Shown here: positions 15,528 to 25,076 of the stretch, piece after piece
Layout of the letters: every line of letters begins with the position of its first letter
Position numbering within the stretch: position 1 is the first letter of the stretch
Assembly: GCF_900167535.1 (NCBI RefSeq)
Contig: NZ_FUYE01000022.1
Span: forward strand, 19,679 to 83,678
Length of the DNA: 64,000 nucleotides
Direction of reading: 5' to 3'
Source: Prosthecobacter debontii
GTDB taxonomy: Bacteria; Verrucomicrobiota; Verrucomicrobiia; Verrucomicrobiales; Verrucomicrobiaceae
Program-made: the position numbers and the translations under genes
The notes under the pieces: generated by a model
Database searches by the model: none
Told to the model about the DNA's origin: nothing
The model's input: the letters and a program-made list of their open reading frames with translations, nothing else

Positions 15528-17420
15528 TCACGGTTGAGGCGGCGCTGCACGCATCAGAGCCGCATGCTGGAGCAGGAGACGATAGTTATCGATCCATCGA
15601 CTGGTGCCTTCTTCGTTCCAGGCTGGGGCTTCACCCGCCCAGAGGTAAGCCTGCTCAGCTTGAACAAAATCACCCAGACGATGCCAATGCACCGCGAGGG
15701 CCATGCGGGATTCCTCATGCAGCGGAGCCAGAGCAATGGCGTGCTGAATCTGATGCAGGGCTTCTTCATAACGGCCCACGGCATCATAAGCATCCGCCAG
15801 TGCCAGTGCATACAGATAATGAAACCTGTTGAGAGCCACCGCTTGCTCCAGATCAACCGTCGCCCGCTTCAGCACCGGATGCTCAGGAGAGCGCTGATCC
15901 GCCGTCAGTTTGTCCAGCAGCGCCAGACCTCGCTGATAGTGTGCCTCGGCATTGCTGGGATCGGCGTCCACAGCCGCATTCAGGTGCTGCAGCCTCTCGA
16001 AATCCACTCCTTGAACCTGAGCGATCTCAGCCCGGGCCAGATGGTAATCGCTGCGTCCGTGCAGCCAGGGTCCACTTAGCAGCAACCCAGAAGCTCCCGT
16101 CAGCAAAAGCTTCGAGAGCAGCCTCACCGAAGGCAACTTCGCGCCCCGCTTCTCCGTGGCCTCTATTCCGGGATTGGCCAGCAACCCCAGCAAAAGGGCT
16201 GCCGTAAGTGCCGGGATGGCCACATGAAACTGGAATTCAAAAAAGGCATGAACCATCATCGCAATCACGGCAGTGAGTGCGCCGAGACAGAGAGCCAAAT
16301 TGTTACTGAGCACCCGGCCGGTTTGCAGAAAACGATGGGTGACAAACCAACGCAAAAAGGCCACGCCATTCCACAGATGGGTCAGCAGCACTAGCACCAG
16401 TAAACCGAGACCTACCCAACCATAATCAGCCAGCATCTGGAGGTATTCATTGTGCGCAAATAGGGCTTCGCCGGCAGAGCCTGAAAGCTCCGTCGAGCGA
16501 TATTGAATGCTGCCCTCATAAAACATCCGAGATCCCGTCCCGATCAGGGGTGATTGCGCATGCTGAGCCAGTGCCGCCTTCCAGATCTCCAATCGCACAT
16601 CGTTGGCCATGGGACTCGTCATTTCCCTGCCCTTGAGATATTCCTCGTTCACTTTCCAGAGCACCGCCCCGCCGAGGAGGGCCACCACCAGTCCACCACT
16701 CGCTAGACTCCAGAAAAACTGCCGCTGCGTCTGCCAGACGATGCCCAGGCTCATCAGGAAAAAGATCACACCGCCCGCCGCCAGCCCCATCAAGGCACCT
16801 CGACTCGCCGTCAGCGCCACCCCCAGCATCATAGAGACGCAGAGGAAACCCAGGCACATCTTCAGCGCCGCCCCGCCGCGACCGAAGCAGAGAAACCCGC
16901 CCGTGAGAAAAAGCACCATGGTGAAGAAAGCCCCCAGGTGATTGGGATTGGCAAAAAAACCGCCAATGCGCCCCACAGTCGCCGCACGCATGAAGCTGGG
17001 CACCACGTGGTACTCCCAGTGGCCCGACAAGTGAATGAATCCCATGGCGAGATTTCCCAAAACCAACACCAGCAACACCGCCAGCAGGGCTGTGCGCCAA
17101 CGCGGATGGCTGGCAGCCGTCACCGTCAGCATATAAGTCACCCATGCTCCTGCCAGGATATACAAATCCTCACGGGCATAACCCGCCACCGGCGAGACAA
17201 AACATCGTGCCGCGATGTATCCAGCAAAGAGCGACGCCGCCGCCAGACAACCTTCACTCGGCGGGAAGACGACTCGCAAGCGCCACTTCAGCGTCGCCAG
17301 CAGCCCGGCTAACCCGAGCAGGGCGGCCCCCGGCCAAAAGAAGAGCAGCCGAGTCTCTGTGCCAAGCACGCCGGCCACCAGGAACCCAAAGAGAAAGAAA
17401 ATCAGCGCGAGGGATTGCAT
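15528..17420 (-). CDS. O-antigen ligase-like (Wzy/WaaL) membrane protein with C-terminal TPR
   Basis: 630 aa. About 11-12 hydrophobic segments fill residues 1-445; the central part carries the Wzy_C signature (RGALMGLAAGGVIFF..., then HNEYLQMLADYGWVGLGLLVLVLL), with the Arg/His loop expected of O-antigen ligases and polymerases. The remainder (about 470-625) is a TPR array: NAEAHYQRGLALLDKL, HYLYALALADAYDAVGRYEEALHQIQHAIALAP, SRMALAVHWHRLGDFVQAEQAYLWA. Proteins of this layout polymerise or ligate surface polysaccharide or glycosylate exported proteins. No sugar-nucleotide genes are adjacent. Gene order with sanA-like suggests an operon. Confidence 0.85.
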   Translation of the reverse strand: MQSLALIFFLFGFLVAGVLGTETRLLFFWPGAALLGLAGLLATLKWRLRVVFPPSEGCLAAASLFAGYIAARCFVSPVAGYAREDLYILAGAWVTYMLTVTAASHPRWRTALLAVLLVLVLGNLAMGFIHLSGHWEYHVVPSFMRAATVGRIGGFFANPNHLGAFFTMVLFLTGGFLCFGRGGAALKMCLGFLCVSMMLGVALTASRGALMGLAAGGVIFFLMSLGIVWQTQRQFFWSLASGGLVVALLGGAVLWKVNEEYLKGREMTSPMANDVRLEIWKAALAQHAQSPLIGTGSRMFYEGSIQYRSTELSGSAGEALFAHNEYLQMLADYGWVGLGLLVLVLLTHLWNGVAFLRWFVTHRFLQTGRVLSNNLALCLGALTAVIAMMVHAFFEFQFHVAIPALTAALLLGLLANPGIEATEKRGAKLPSVRLLSKLLLTGASGLLLSGPWLHGRSDYHLARAEIAQVQGVDFERLQHLNAAVDADPSNAEAHYQRGLALLDKLTADQRSPEHPVLKRATVDLEQAVALNRFHYLYALALADAYDAVGRYEEALHQIQHAIALAPLHEESRMALAVHWHRLGDFVQAEQAYLWAGEAPAWNEEGTSRWIDNYRLLLQHAALMRAAPPQP

Positions 17421-17446
17421 GCAGGGCGTTCAGTGAGCGGCAACTG

Positions 17447-18094
17447 TTACAGCAAGCTCAGCACCTTCAGCGCCATGGCCGTTCCCAGCTTGAGATGCTC
17501 ATCTGCGTCCAGATGCAGCGCGTCCAAGCGGCTGGGTTTGACAATGTCTTGGCTGTTTAAAAACTCGCATCCCAGAGAGGCTGCCAGAGCACTGTAATAG
17601 CGCGGGAAGAGTGCGCTCCGCTCAGCCCCATTGGGGATCCGCGCGGCGAGCTCGGGCAGGTGAGACATATCTCCCACCGGAGGCGGGCAGACCAACAGCA
17701 GCTTCGGGGGTTTGTTGTTCGGTCCGGCAGTGCTGGAAAGAACCATGCGAGCCAAGACTCCAGCACCGGTAGCGATATCCACCGGGGTCATATTGAAGGC
17801 CGCCTTCAGGTCATTCGACCCGAGCATCATTACCACCAGATCGATCGGTTTATGGCTCTCCAGGCAAGCAGGCAAATAGTCGCTCCCTTTACGGGCGATG
17901 TTGAGGGGGTCCTCATGCACGGTCGTGCGTCCGTTTTGCCCTTCCTCGATCACCCGGCACTTCGGCCCTAAGCCTTGCGCCAGCACGCCCGTCCAGCGGA
18001 CTTCCAGGGGGTGCCGACGTGGATAAGGCTCCGTGATGCTAGCAGGGTCATACCCCCAGGTATTGGAGTCGCCAAAACAGAGAACAGTCTTCAT
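17447..18094 (-). CDS. SGNH/GDSL-family hydrolase
   Basis: 215 aa, no signal peptide. Block I FGDSNTWGYDP supplies the nucleophile Ser; block II is the Gly in QNGRTT; block III is MLGSNDLK with the GxND oxyanion residues; block V is LDALHLDADEH with the catalytic Asp-x-x-His. The layout matches arylesterase/acetylhydrolase members such as TesA-related SGNH enzymes. It probably removes an acyl or acetyl group from a small ester or saccharide in the cytosol. It ends 27 bp before the polysaccharide ligase gene on the same strand. Confidence 0.87.
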   Translation of the reverse strand: MKTVLCFGDSNTWGYDPASITEPYPRRHPLEVRWTGVLAQGLGPKCRVIEEGQNGRTTVHEDPLNIARKGSDYLPACLESHKPIDLVVMMLGSNDLKAAFNMTPVDIATGAGVLARMVLSSTAGPNNKPPKLLLVCPPPVGDMSHLPELAARIPNGAERSALFPRYYSALAASLGCEFLNSQDIVKPSRLDALHLDADEHLKLGTAMALKVLSLL

Positions 18095-18146
18095 GCAGAG
18101 CGCTCAATCTCCACAGTCTCAGGCTTTCACGCAAGTGAGGGCTGCG

Positions 18147-19451
18147 TTACTCTTTAAACTCCTGCAAATCTGGAATCCTGGTGAAGGCGATTTTGGTGCC
18201 GGAAAACGTCTTCACCCGGTCGGGGGCGAAGCCGAGGGCGATGCTGTCACGTCCGAAGTCCTGATTGATCTCATCCATAATCTTCGACAGACGATCTCGC
18301 CGTTCCACATCCGCCGTCAAAGCGCTGCCCAGCATGGGAAAAAGGTCGAGCTGAACAGGCTCCGCATCCGACTCCAAACCGAACAGCGTCACGCCGATTT
18401 TTTTGATCCGGTGGCCAGGGATCTGACTCAAGGCCCGCCCCCAAAGCACCTCCAGGTTTTTCGTCAGGGCATAGCTGTCGGACACGGGAGGAAATCGCAG
18501 ATGCGCCTTCCCTTTCGCCCCATTCTCCGTGCGCAAACTCAGGTAAAGCTCGCAGGCTCGGTGCTTGGCTCGACGCAGACGGCTGGCCGTTTTCAACAAA
18601 AGACGCTGCGCCACAATCGCCGCCTCAGGAGGTCGGCGAAACTCCGGTGCCAGCACATGGCTGTGGCCGATGCTCTTGGGTGCCTCCGCCTCCATGTCGT
18701 CGAAGTCTCCATCGAGATCTCCCCCGTGCAGATGCCGCCAAAAGCGCTCGCCGCCCACGCTTCCCCAGGCCTGGTGCAGCACGCCCGGCCCGGCATGCCA
18801 GAGATCAAGGAAGGTCTCGATTTTCAGTTCCCTCAATCGTGGCTCCATCCGCCGTCCGATCCCCGGCAAGTCCGTCAATTTCAGATGCGCGAGTCGGCCC
18901 GGCAAATCCTCCAATCGAATCACCTCCAGTCCGTCCGGCTTGGTCAGATCACTCGCCACCTTGGCCAGATACCGATTCGGCGCGATGCCGATGGAGCAGG
19001 TGATCACCTCTCCCACATTCTCGCGCAGGCCGCGCTTGATACGCCGGGCCAAATCCACAGCATCGTTCTCATTGGCCCGCTTATCATCCAGCAGCAGACC
19101 CACTTCATCGATCGAGCCCACCACCTGAATGGGCCAATGCCGCTCCACCTCCTCCTTCACCCGCTCATGATACTCCACATAGCGTTCATGGCTGGCCTCC
19201 ACGAGCACCAGACCAGGACACTTGCGTTTGGCATCTCCCACATTCGTGCCGGTCTTGATGCCGTATTTCTTAGCCTGCACACTGGCTGCGATCGCGCAGG
19301 TATGATCCGACATGACGGGCACCACAATGATGGGCTTTCCGCGCAGATGCGGCCGCTCCTGCTGCTCCACACTGGCGAAGTAGCTGTTCAGATCCACGAA
19401 TAGCCAGCGGGGTGGCGAAGCCGTGGAGATTTCTGGGGCGGAAGGAGTCAC
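18147..19451 (-). CDS. dinB: Y-family DNA polymerase (DinB/Pol IV type)
   Basis: 434 aa. Catalytic carboxylates are in FVDLNSYFASVEQQ (D20) and SIDEV (D115, E116). The HhH region KLTDLPGIGRRM follows near 191-202, then the little-finger domain. QLDLF at 367-371 is a beta-clamp-binding motif. It performs translesion synthesis opposite damaged bases. It differs from classical DinB by a 14-residue N-terminal extension and an about 60-residue tail after the clamp motif. A TGTTC-N4-GAACA box 28-41 bases upstream of the start (19479-19492) implies SOS control by LexA. Confidence 0.9.
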   Translation of the reverse strand: MTPSAPEISTASPPRWLFVDLNSYFASVEQQERPHLRGKPIIVVPVMSDHTCAIAASVQAKKYGIKTGTNVGDAKRKCPGLVLVEASHERYVEYHERVKEEVERHWPIQVVGSIDEVGLLLDDKRANENDAVDLARRIKRGLRENVGEVITCSIGIAPNRYLAKVASDLTKPDGLEVIRLEDLPGRLAHLKLTDLPGIGRRMEPRLRELKIETFLDLWHAGPGVLHQAWGSVGGERFWRHLHGGDLDGDFDDMEAEAPKSIGHSHVLAPEFRRPPEAAIVAQRLLLKTASRLRRAKHRACELYLSLRTENGAKGKAHLRFPPVSDSYALTKNLEVLWGRALSQIPGHRIKKIGVTLFGLESDAEPVQLDLFPMLGSALTADVERRDRLSKIMDEINQDFGRDSIALGFAPDRVKTFSGTKIAFTRIPDLQEFKE

Positions 19452-19474
19452 GGCGAGAACAAAGCATCACTTTT

Positions 19475-19496
19475 AAAGTGTTCAATAGAACACTTT
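19475..19496 (-). promoter_or_regulatory. LexA-type operator (SOS box) of dinB
   Basis: Perfect palindrome with arms AAAGTGTTC (19475-19483) and GAACACTTT (19488-19496) and AATA between. The core TGTTC-N4-GAACA is, to my knowledge, the LexA motif described for Verrucomicrobia. It sits 24 bp before the dinB ATG and 45 bp before the divergent beta-helix gene. Confidence 0.85.
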
Positions 19497-19540
19497 GTGT
19501 AACCTCGATCTCGGCGCAGCGATTCTTGGATCATACGGCT

Positions 19541-20428
19541 ATGAACACTTCATTTCTGTCGGTCGCCAAATCCCCTTGGATTATCCTTCTGGTGCTGATC
19601 ATCGGCACTTCCACCCTCTGTCAGGGACAAACCTCCATCTCCAAGTTCCCCTGCACGATCACCAAACCGGGTAACTACGCGCTGGTGAAATCCATCACCT
19701 ATGCTCCCAAGGCCGGCCAGTCGCTCGTCGCCATCACCATCAACTGTGACGATGTAAAAATCGACTTCCGCGGCAACAAGCTGAGCATTGACCGTCAGCT
19801 CAGCGTGGCCAGTGAAACCGTGGGCATCTTTGCTCTCGACCGGAAAAACATCGCCATTCGCAACGGCACGATTGAAAATTACTGCCGCGGTATCTTTCTG
19901 GAGGGAACGAATGGAGCCAACCACATCGTGGAAAATATGGAGATCACAGACTCCACCTTCCTAGGCATCCAAGTGAAAGGCAAAGGAGCGAAGATCAAAG
20001 ATAACTTCGTCAATGTTGTGGGCCGAGCCAATGGTTATACCAATTACACCGCCCTACGTTATGGCATCTTCGTTGCCAGCACGGGAGCTCTGGTTAGCAA
20101 CAATCGAGTCCTGGATGTCACCAGCAATACCTCCGTCAACACCAACAGCGTTCATGGCCTTTATTTGGAGAACAGTGAATCTGCCATTGTCACAGACAAC
20201 CATATCATGAACACCACAGCATCCTTTTTGAACTTCAATGCCAGCGGTATTCGCATGGCGAACTGTGATACCTGTGTGGTCGAAACCAATCATGTGGCCG
20301 CTTATGCAGCCGGGTTCTATTTCTCGGGATGCGATTGGACCGTCTATCGGGATAACGCCGTTGTCCGGACCATCAATAGCTATTACAACCCCGACAACAG
20401 CGCGGATGATGGTGGGGGCAACCATTGA
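19541..20428 (+). CDS. Secreted right-handed beta-helix protein
   Basis: 295 aa from ATG 19541; an upstream in-frame ATG (19412) lies inside dinB and would hide the signal peptide (SPWIILLVLIIGTSTLCQG). The mature protein reads ISKFPCTITKPGNYALVKSITY and then a series of about 22-residue parallel beta-helix rungs with Asn ladders (GIFLEGTNGANHIVENMEI, IQVKGKGAKIKDNFV, YGIFVASTGALVSNNRVL, GLYLENSESAIVTDNHIM, GIRMANCDTCVVETNHV, FYFSGCDWTVYRDNAVV). Such folds occur in pectate lyases, but no catalytic set is recognisable. Divergent from dinB. Confidence 0.8.
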   Translation: MNTSFLSVAKSPWIILLVLIIGTSTLCQGQTSISKFPCTITKPGNYALVKSITYAPKAGQSLVAITINCDDVKIDFRGNKLSIDRQLSVASETVGIFALDRKNIAIRNGTIENYCRGIFLEGTNGANHIVENMEITDSTFLGIQVKGKGAKIKDNFVNVVGRANGYTNYTALRYGIFVASTGALVSNNRVLDVTSNTSVNTNSVHGLYLENSESAIVTDNHIMNTTASFLNFNASGIRMANCDTCVVETNHVAAYAAGFYFSGCDWTVYRDNAVVRTINSYYNPDNSADDGGGNH

Positions 20429-20493
20429 AGCGTATCGGATCATAGCGTCACCAAACTCCCGATTGCCCATTCCCCACATCTCGGGAGACTGGC

Positions 20494-23034
20494 GTGAGAA
20501 TGTCGTCCCATCCGCTGCTGAACCGTCTCCCCACCACTCCCGATTGCACCAATGATGAGTTGTTAGGCCGGTTCCTGGATTATGTCACCGAGCGCGGGTT
20601 GGAGCTTTATCCGGCCCAGGAGGAGGCGATTCTGGAGCTGTTTGAGGAGAAGAACGTCATCCTCAACACCCCCACGGGGTCCGGTAAGTCCCTGGTGGCC
20701 ACGGCGCTGCATTTCCGCTCTCTGGCGCGGCGGCATCGGTCCATCTACACCTGCCCGATCAAGGCGCTGGTGAATGAAAAATTCCTGGCCCTGTGTCGGG
20801 ACTTCGGGCCGGAGAATGTCGGCATGGCGACTGGGGATGCCACGGTCAATCGGGATGCGCCCATCCTGTGCTGCACGGCGGAGATCCTGGCCAACTACGC
20901 CCTCCGAGAGGGTGAGAAGGCCCCCTTCACCGAGGTGATCATGGATGAGTTTCATTACTACTCCGATCATGAGCGTGGGGTGGCCTGGCAGGTGCCCCTG
21001 CTGACGATGCGGAAGTCTCAGTTTCTCCTCATCTCCGCCACGCTGGGCTCCACCGATTTCTTCCAGAGGGAACTCACCAAGCTCACGGGCCAAGAGAGCG
21101 TCATCATCTCCTCCCAAACACGGCCGGTGCCCCTGGAATTCAGCTATGCAGAGACCTCGGTGGACGTGACCCTACAAGACCTCGTAGCGGAGAACAAGAC
21201 CCCGGTTTACCTCGTTCACTTCACGCAAAATGAGGCTGCTCAAGCCGCGCAGGATTTGATGAGCCTGAACTTCTGCTCGCAAGCCGAAAAAGGCTCCATC
21301 AAAGAGATGCTGGTGGGAGAGAAATTCACCAGCCCCTATGGCAAGGAAGTGAAGAAGTATCTCCAGCATGGCGTGGGCATTCACCATGCAGGATTGCTGC
21401 CGAAATATCGCATGCTGGTGGAGAAACTGGCACAGCGGGGCCTGCTCAAAGTCATCTGTGGAACGGATACTCTCGGCGTCGGAGTGAATGTCCCCATCCG
21501 CACGGTCTTGCTCACCCGCCTCAGCAAGTATGGCGGGCAAAAGGTAGCCACTCTCTCCGCGCGTGACTTTCACCAGATCACTGGGCGTGCAGGCCGTCGA
21601 GGCTACGACGACATCGGCTTCGTGGTGGCGCAAGCACCTGAGCACATCATCGAAAACGCCAAGATGGAAGCCAAGGCGGCTGGAGATGCGAAAAAGCTGC
21701 GCAAGATGGTGAAGAAGAAAGCCCCGGAAGGCTTTGTGGGCTGGAATGCCGACACCTTTAAGAAACTGCAATCCGCAGCCCCCGAGCCCTTGGTTTCACG
21801 CTTCCAGGTGTCTCACGGCATGATGCTCCAGGTGCTCAGTCGGGAGGGCGATGGCTGCGCCGCCATGCGCCAGCTCATCCAGGATTCCCACGAATCGGCC
21901 GCAGCTAAGAAGCAGCATGAGAAACGTGCTTGGCAGCTCTTCCGTGCCCTCGTCGAGCGCAAGATCATCAGCATCATCCCTCCAAAAGAACGCCAAGGGT
22001 CGCAGAAGCTGAAACTCAATGTGGAGCTGCAAGATGACTTCTCACTCAATCACACGCTCTCGCTTTATCTGATCGATGCCCTCAAGCTGATTGATCCCAA
22101 CTCAGCCACCTATGCGGCCGATATCCTCACGCTCTGTGAGTCCATCCTAGAAAATCCAGACCTCATCCTGCGGCGTCAACTCAGCCAGGTGAAGGATGAA
22201 GCCATGGCCGCCATGAAGGAGGAGGGCATTCCCTATGAGGAGCGCATCGCCCGACTGGAAGAGCTGGAGTATCCGAAACCCTGCCGTGATTTCATTTACA
22301 GCACCTTCAACGAATTCGCCGCGCTGCACCCCTGGGTCGGTCAGGAAAACATTCGCCCCAAAAGCATCGTCCGCGAGATGTTTGAGAACTTCCGCAGCTT
22401 CACGGATTACATTCACGACTATGAACTGCACCGCACCGAGGGTGTGCTGCTGAGGCATCTCTCCAGCGTTCACAAGGTCCTGTCGCAAACCGTTCCCGAG
22501 TCCTTCAAGACCGAACCCGTGCAGGAAATGGAAGCCTGGTTAGCGGGCGTGCTACGCGGCACGGACTCCAGTCTGCTGGATGAATGGGAGCGCCTGCGTA
22601 ATCCCGATTGGCAGCCCGAGGAGAAACCCGAGGAGGAAGAGGCCCCCGACATCACGCGTAACAAACGCGAATTTACCGCCCTCATCCGCACCGAGATCTT
22701 CCGTTTCCTGCGCAGCCTCTCCCAGGAAAACTACCCCGCCGCCATCGCCGCACTCGGCACGCACGCTGCCCCCTGGACCGCTGATACCCTGGCTGCCACC
22801 CTGGATCCGTATTACACAGATCACGACCGCATCCTGCTGGATAACGAAGCCCGCAATGGCCGCTACACCTTTGTGGAACCCAGCGAAGATCAGAAGACCT
22901 GGAAAGTCTCTCAAGTGCTGGTGGATCTGGATGGGCTCAATGACTGGCAGGCCATCTTCACGGTCGATCTCGCTCAAGCCCGCGAAGACGGTAAACCCAC
23001 GCTCCGCCTGGAGAGTGTGGGACCGGTGGCATAA
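20494..23034 (+). CDS. Ski2-like DEAD/DEAH-box helicase with DUF3516-type C-terminus
   Basis: 846 aa. Motif I TPTGSGKS (about 52-59), Ia [22 protein letters not shown], then [28 protein letters not shown] motif V ([14 protein letters not shown]) and motif [16 protein letters not shown] in motif II and the HHAGLLP block are marks of the Ski2/Mtr4 superfamily, and the remaining about 430 residues fit the DUF3516 helicases of actinobacteria and others. Likely an RNA helicase in RNA processing or decay. Start is GTG 20494, or ATG 20500 two codons later; GGGAG at 20483-20487 favours the GTG. Confidence 0.87.
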   Translation: MRMSSHPLLNRLPTTPDCTNDELLGRFLDYVTERGLELYPAQEEAILELFEEKNVILNTPTGSGKSLVATALHFRSLARRHRSIYTCPIKALVNEKFLALCRDFGPENVGMATGDATVNRDAPILCCTAEILANYALREGEKAPFTEVIMDEFHYYSDHERGVAWQVPLLTMRKSQFLLISATLGSTDFFQRELTKLTGQESVIISSQTRPVPLEFSYAETSVDVTLQDLVAENKTPVYLVHFTQNEAAQAAQDLMSLNFCSQAEKGSIKEMLVGEKFTSPYGKEVKKYLQHGVGIHHAGLLPKYRMLVEKLAQRGLLKVICGTDTLGVGVNVPIRTVLLTRLSKYGGQKVATLSARDFHQITGRAGRRGYDDIGFVVAQAPEHIIENAKMEAKAAGDAKKLRKMVKKKAPEGFVGWNADTFKKLQSAAPEPLVSRFQVSHGMMLQVLSREGDGCAAMRQLIQDSHESAAAKKQHEKRAWQLFRALVERKIISIIPPKERQGSQKLKLNVELQDDFSLNHTLSLYLIDALKLIDPNSATYAADILTLCESILENPDLILRRQLSQVKDEAMAAMKEEGIPYEERIARLEELEYPKPCRDFIYSTFNEFAALHPWVGQENIRPKSIVREMFENFRSFTDYIHDYELHRTEGVLLRHLSSVHKVLSQTVPESFKTEPVQEMEAWLAGVLRGTDSSLLDEWERLRNPDWQPEEKPEEEEAPDITRNKREFTALIRTEIFRFLRSLSQENYPAAIAALGTHAAPWTADTLAATLDPYYTDHDRILLDNEARNGRYTFVEPSEDQKTWKVSQVLVDLDGLNDWQAIFTVDLAQAREDGKPTLRLESVGPVA

Positions 23035-23050
23035 ACGCATCCTCTTTCGC

Positions 23051-23722
23051 ATGGAACCGCCCCCAGCCCAGACTTCTCACGCGACCAACAAAGGTTGCCT
23101 GATAGCCATGGCCACCCTCCTCTTGATCGGCCTTCTGCTTGGCATTGCGGCCTGGATCAAAGTGCAAGACCTATCAGCTCAAATGCGGCTGTCACAACAT
23201 GGGAGAGATTTATACCATGCTCTTATGACGTGGTCGGTTGATCATGAGAACGTGCTTCCAGATCACGATCTAGGACCGGGAGCCACAGCCAATCAAGCCT
23301 TCCGCCGTTTGCTCCAAGACCGTCTCCTGATGGACGAGCAAGTTTTCTCAGGGATTCGTAGCCCTTATCTCGCCGATGGTGATTTGGGGGTGGAACCCGA
23401 CTTTGCCCAAGCCGTGGGTCCGGGTGAAAACCACTGGATGCTGGTGGGACATCTCAAAATGAATAGTGCTGGGAACACCCCCCTCTTTTTCGAAAATGCC
23501 CTTTCTCCGAATTGGCCGCTGCAATGGCGAGACGGATGGAACATGCCAGAAATCAGGGGCCGCACCTGGAGAGGCACAGTCTTGGTTTATCACATGGATG
23601 GCAGCATGAATGCGGTGAGACTGGACCAAGGCCGCGAGGGCTTGGTGTTGCCAGATTCAGCTTTCCCTTTTCAATGGCGAACCAAGGCGCCCAAAATCTT
23701 GGATGTCGAAGATGCCCGATGA
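23051..23722 (+). CDS. Prepilin-like membrane-anchored protein
   Basis: 223 aa from ATG 23051 (16 bp after the helicase stop). One N-terminal hydrophobic helix (CLIAMATLLLIGLLLGIAAWI) and a downstream helix, LSQHGRDLYHALMTWSVDHENVLPD, look like the pseudopilin-derived proteins common in Verrucomicrobiota and Planctomycetota; near the C-terminus VLVYHMDGSMNAVRL resembles the H-x-DG signature of those families. A canonical prepilin cleavage site (G-F) is missing. Function unknown; probably periplasmic domain tethered to the inner membrane. Confidence 0.65.
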   Translation: MEPPPAQTSHATNKGCLIAMATLLLIGLLLGIAAWIKVQDLSAQMRLSQHGRDLYHALMTWSVDHENVLPDHDLGPGATANQAFRRLLQDRLLMDEQVFSGIRSPYLADGDLGVEPDFAQAVGPGENHWMLVGHLKMNSAGNTPLFFENALSPNWPLQWRDGWNMPEIRGRTWRGTVLVYHMDGSMNAVRLDQGREGLVLPDSAFPFQWRTKAPKILDVEDAR

Positions 23723-24085
23723 AGAGGCCAAGAGTGTCCGTCCAACAACCAAAGATGGAATTCTTTATCGCAGCCGACTTTCTCCTAAAATCTCTTGCTC
23801 CCTGCTAAGAAACTGATTATTTATAGCGTTGTGGCATCCAAGCGCGGTTTTACCCGCGAATTCATGGCATCACTTGCCTTGTTGTTTCCACAAGTTTTTT
23901 ACCGCATGATTTGTTTGAGCCTATTTCCTCTGACCCCGCTTGACCGGGAGCAAGGAGGCTCGTCTGCACTTCATGCCGCAGGACTCACGGTCGTTTATGT
24001 TTAACATGGTCCGTGAAACCATCAATCCTTTGTCAGGGGCCTCCTCCTTCCGGCCTCTGACGCGAACCCAACTGGAGGTCTAGCC
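23723..24085. other. Gene-free leader region before infC (363 bp)
   Basis: No supportable gene. Contents: a degenerate GGCCAAGAGTGTCC hairpin half resembling the paired-hairpin family (about 23733-23746), a weak sigma70-like pair TTGCTC (23795) and TATTTA (23818) with 17-bp spacing, and a strong hairpin at 24032-24061 listed separately. This is probably the infC promoter and 5' leader. Confidence 0.45.
24032..24061 (+). promoter_or_regulatory. Hairpin in the infC 5' leader
   Basis: GTCAGGGGCC (24032-24041) pairs with GGCCTCTGAC (24052-24061) over 10 bp with one G-U, 10-nt loop. It ends 12 nt before the GGAGG of infC and lacks a T-tract, so it is a leader structure rather than a terminator; it may act in infC autoregulation. 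Confidence 0.5.
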
Positions 24086-25009
24086 ATTAGCAATCCATTC
24101 AATACCCTGAACTCTGGCAACTTCGCCGGAGGACGTCCGAACAACAACCCAGCTCCCGCACAGCCCGCAGGCGCGGGTGCCGCTGCAGGTGCCGGAGGAA
24201 CTCCCGCTCCAAGTCGTCCCGCCCCTCCCGCAGGTGGCTACCAGCCCCGCATGAACAGCGGAGGACCGAGCCGTCCCGGTGGCAACCGTGGCCCTGATCG
24301 TCGTAATAACGGCCGCTATGCCGACCAAACCCGCGTCAACGAGCGCATCCGTGCGCCGAAAGTCCGCGTGGTGGATGGCATCACCAATCAGCAGTATGGT
24401 GTGCTGCTCACAGCCCAGGCCCTGCGCATGGCGCGTGAACGTGGTCTCGATCTCGTCGAAGTGGCCTCGAATGCCGAGCCTCCCGTCTGCAAGATTGTCG
24501 ATTACGGCAAATACAAATACATCCAGGAGAAGCACAAGAAGGAAGCTCACAAGCACCAGAAGGGTGGTAAGCTGAAGGAACTGAAGTTCCGTATCGGCAT
24601 CGACCCCCATGACTACCACATCAAGATCGTCCACGCAGAGGACTTCTTGGCAGAAGGTCACAAGGTGCGCATTCAGCTTCAGTTCCGTGGCCGTCAGATG
24701 GCTCACCAAGAGCTTGGCCATGAGTTGGCAGCCAAGATCAAAGCCGATCTGCTCACCATGGGTCACGCCGACCAAGAGCCTAAGATGGCTGGCCGTAACA
24801 TCAACATGCAGATCAGCCCCCTGCCTGAGCGCCAGCGTGTTCGTAAGTTCAAGACTCACCTGAAAGGTGTGACGGAACATAAGGACATGCACCATGGGGA
24901 TCATGATCCACGGGAAGATAAGCATGACGAGCATGACGACCACGACGATCATCATGACGACCACGCTGAACAGCCGCCTGTGAATGAAGCGTCTCCGACT
25001 CAGGCTTAA
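24086..25009 (+). CDS. infC: Translation initiation factor IF-3 (AUU start)
   Basis: 307 aa from ATT at 24086, preceded by GGAGG at 24074-24078 with 7-nt spacing; ATG 24251 is internal. AUU is the classic autoregulated infC start. An about 90-residue Gly/Pro/Ala/Asn-rich extension precedes the IF-3 core: NERIRAPKVRVVDG..., GVLLTAQALRMARERGLDLVEVA, PPVCKIVDYGKYKY, then IF3-C with KELKFRIGIDPHDY, KVRIQLQFRGRQMAH and PKMAGRNINMQ. After the core a tail of about 40 residues is rich in His and Asp (HHGDHDPREDKHDEHDDHDD...), unusual for IF-3. IF-3 binds the 30S subunit and proofreads initiation. rpmI and rplT, the usual neighbours, are absent. Confidence 0.93.
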   Translation: MSNPFNTLNSGNFAGGRPNNNPAPAQPAGAGAAAGAGGTPAPSRPAPPAGGYQPRMNSGGPSRPGGNRGPDRRNNGRYADQTRVNERIRAPKVRVVDGITNQQYGVLLTAQALRMARERGLDLVEVASNAEPPVCKIVDYGKYKYIQEKHKKEAHKHQKGGKLKELKFRIGIDPHDYHIKIVHAEDFLAEGHKVRIQLQFRGRQMAHQELGHELAAKIKADLLTMGHADQEPKMAGRNINMQISPLPERQRVRKFKTHLKGVTEHKDMHHGDHDPREDKHDEHDDHDDHHDDHAEQPPVNEASPTQA

Positions 25010-25038
25010 ACCCTGACATTTTGATTGCCTGCTGGCTT

Positions 25039-25074
25039 GGGCCGTGGTTTCGACAAACCACGGCCCTTTCTTTT
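25039..25074 (+). terminator. Intrinsic terminator of infC
   Basis: 12-bp perfect stem GGGCCGTGGTTT / AAACCACGGCCC, 4-nt loop, then TTTCTTTT. The next start codon is only 11 bases after the stem, so read-through or an overlapping start would be needed for the HAD gene. Confidence 0.92.
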
Positions 25075-25076
25075 CC

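Noticed and set aside
18033..19403. 456-codon plus-strand open frame opposite dinB
   Set aside because: No recognisable protein; polymerase motifs are on the minus strand.
22580..23722. Prepilin-like protein starting at 22580
   Set aside because: The extra N-terminal region is a shifted-frame reading of the helicase end; ATG 23051 gives a membrane helix at the N-terminus.
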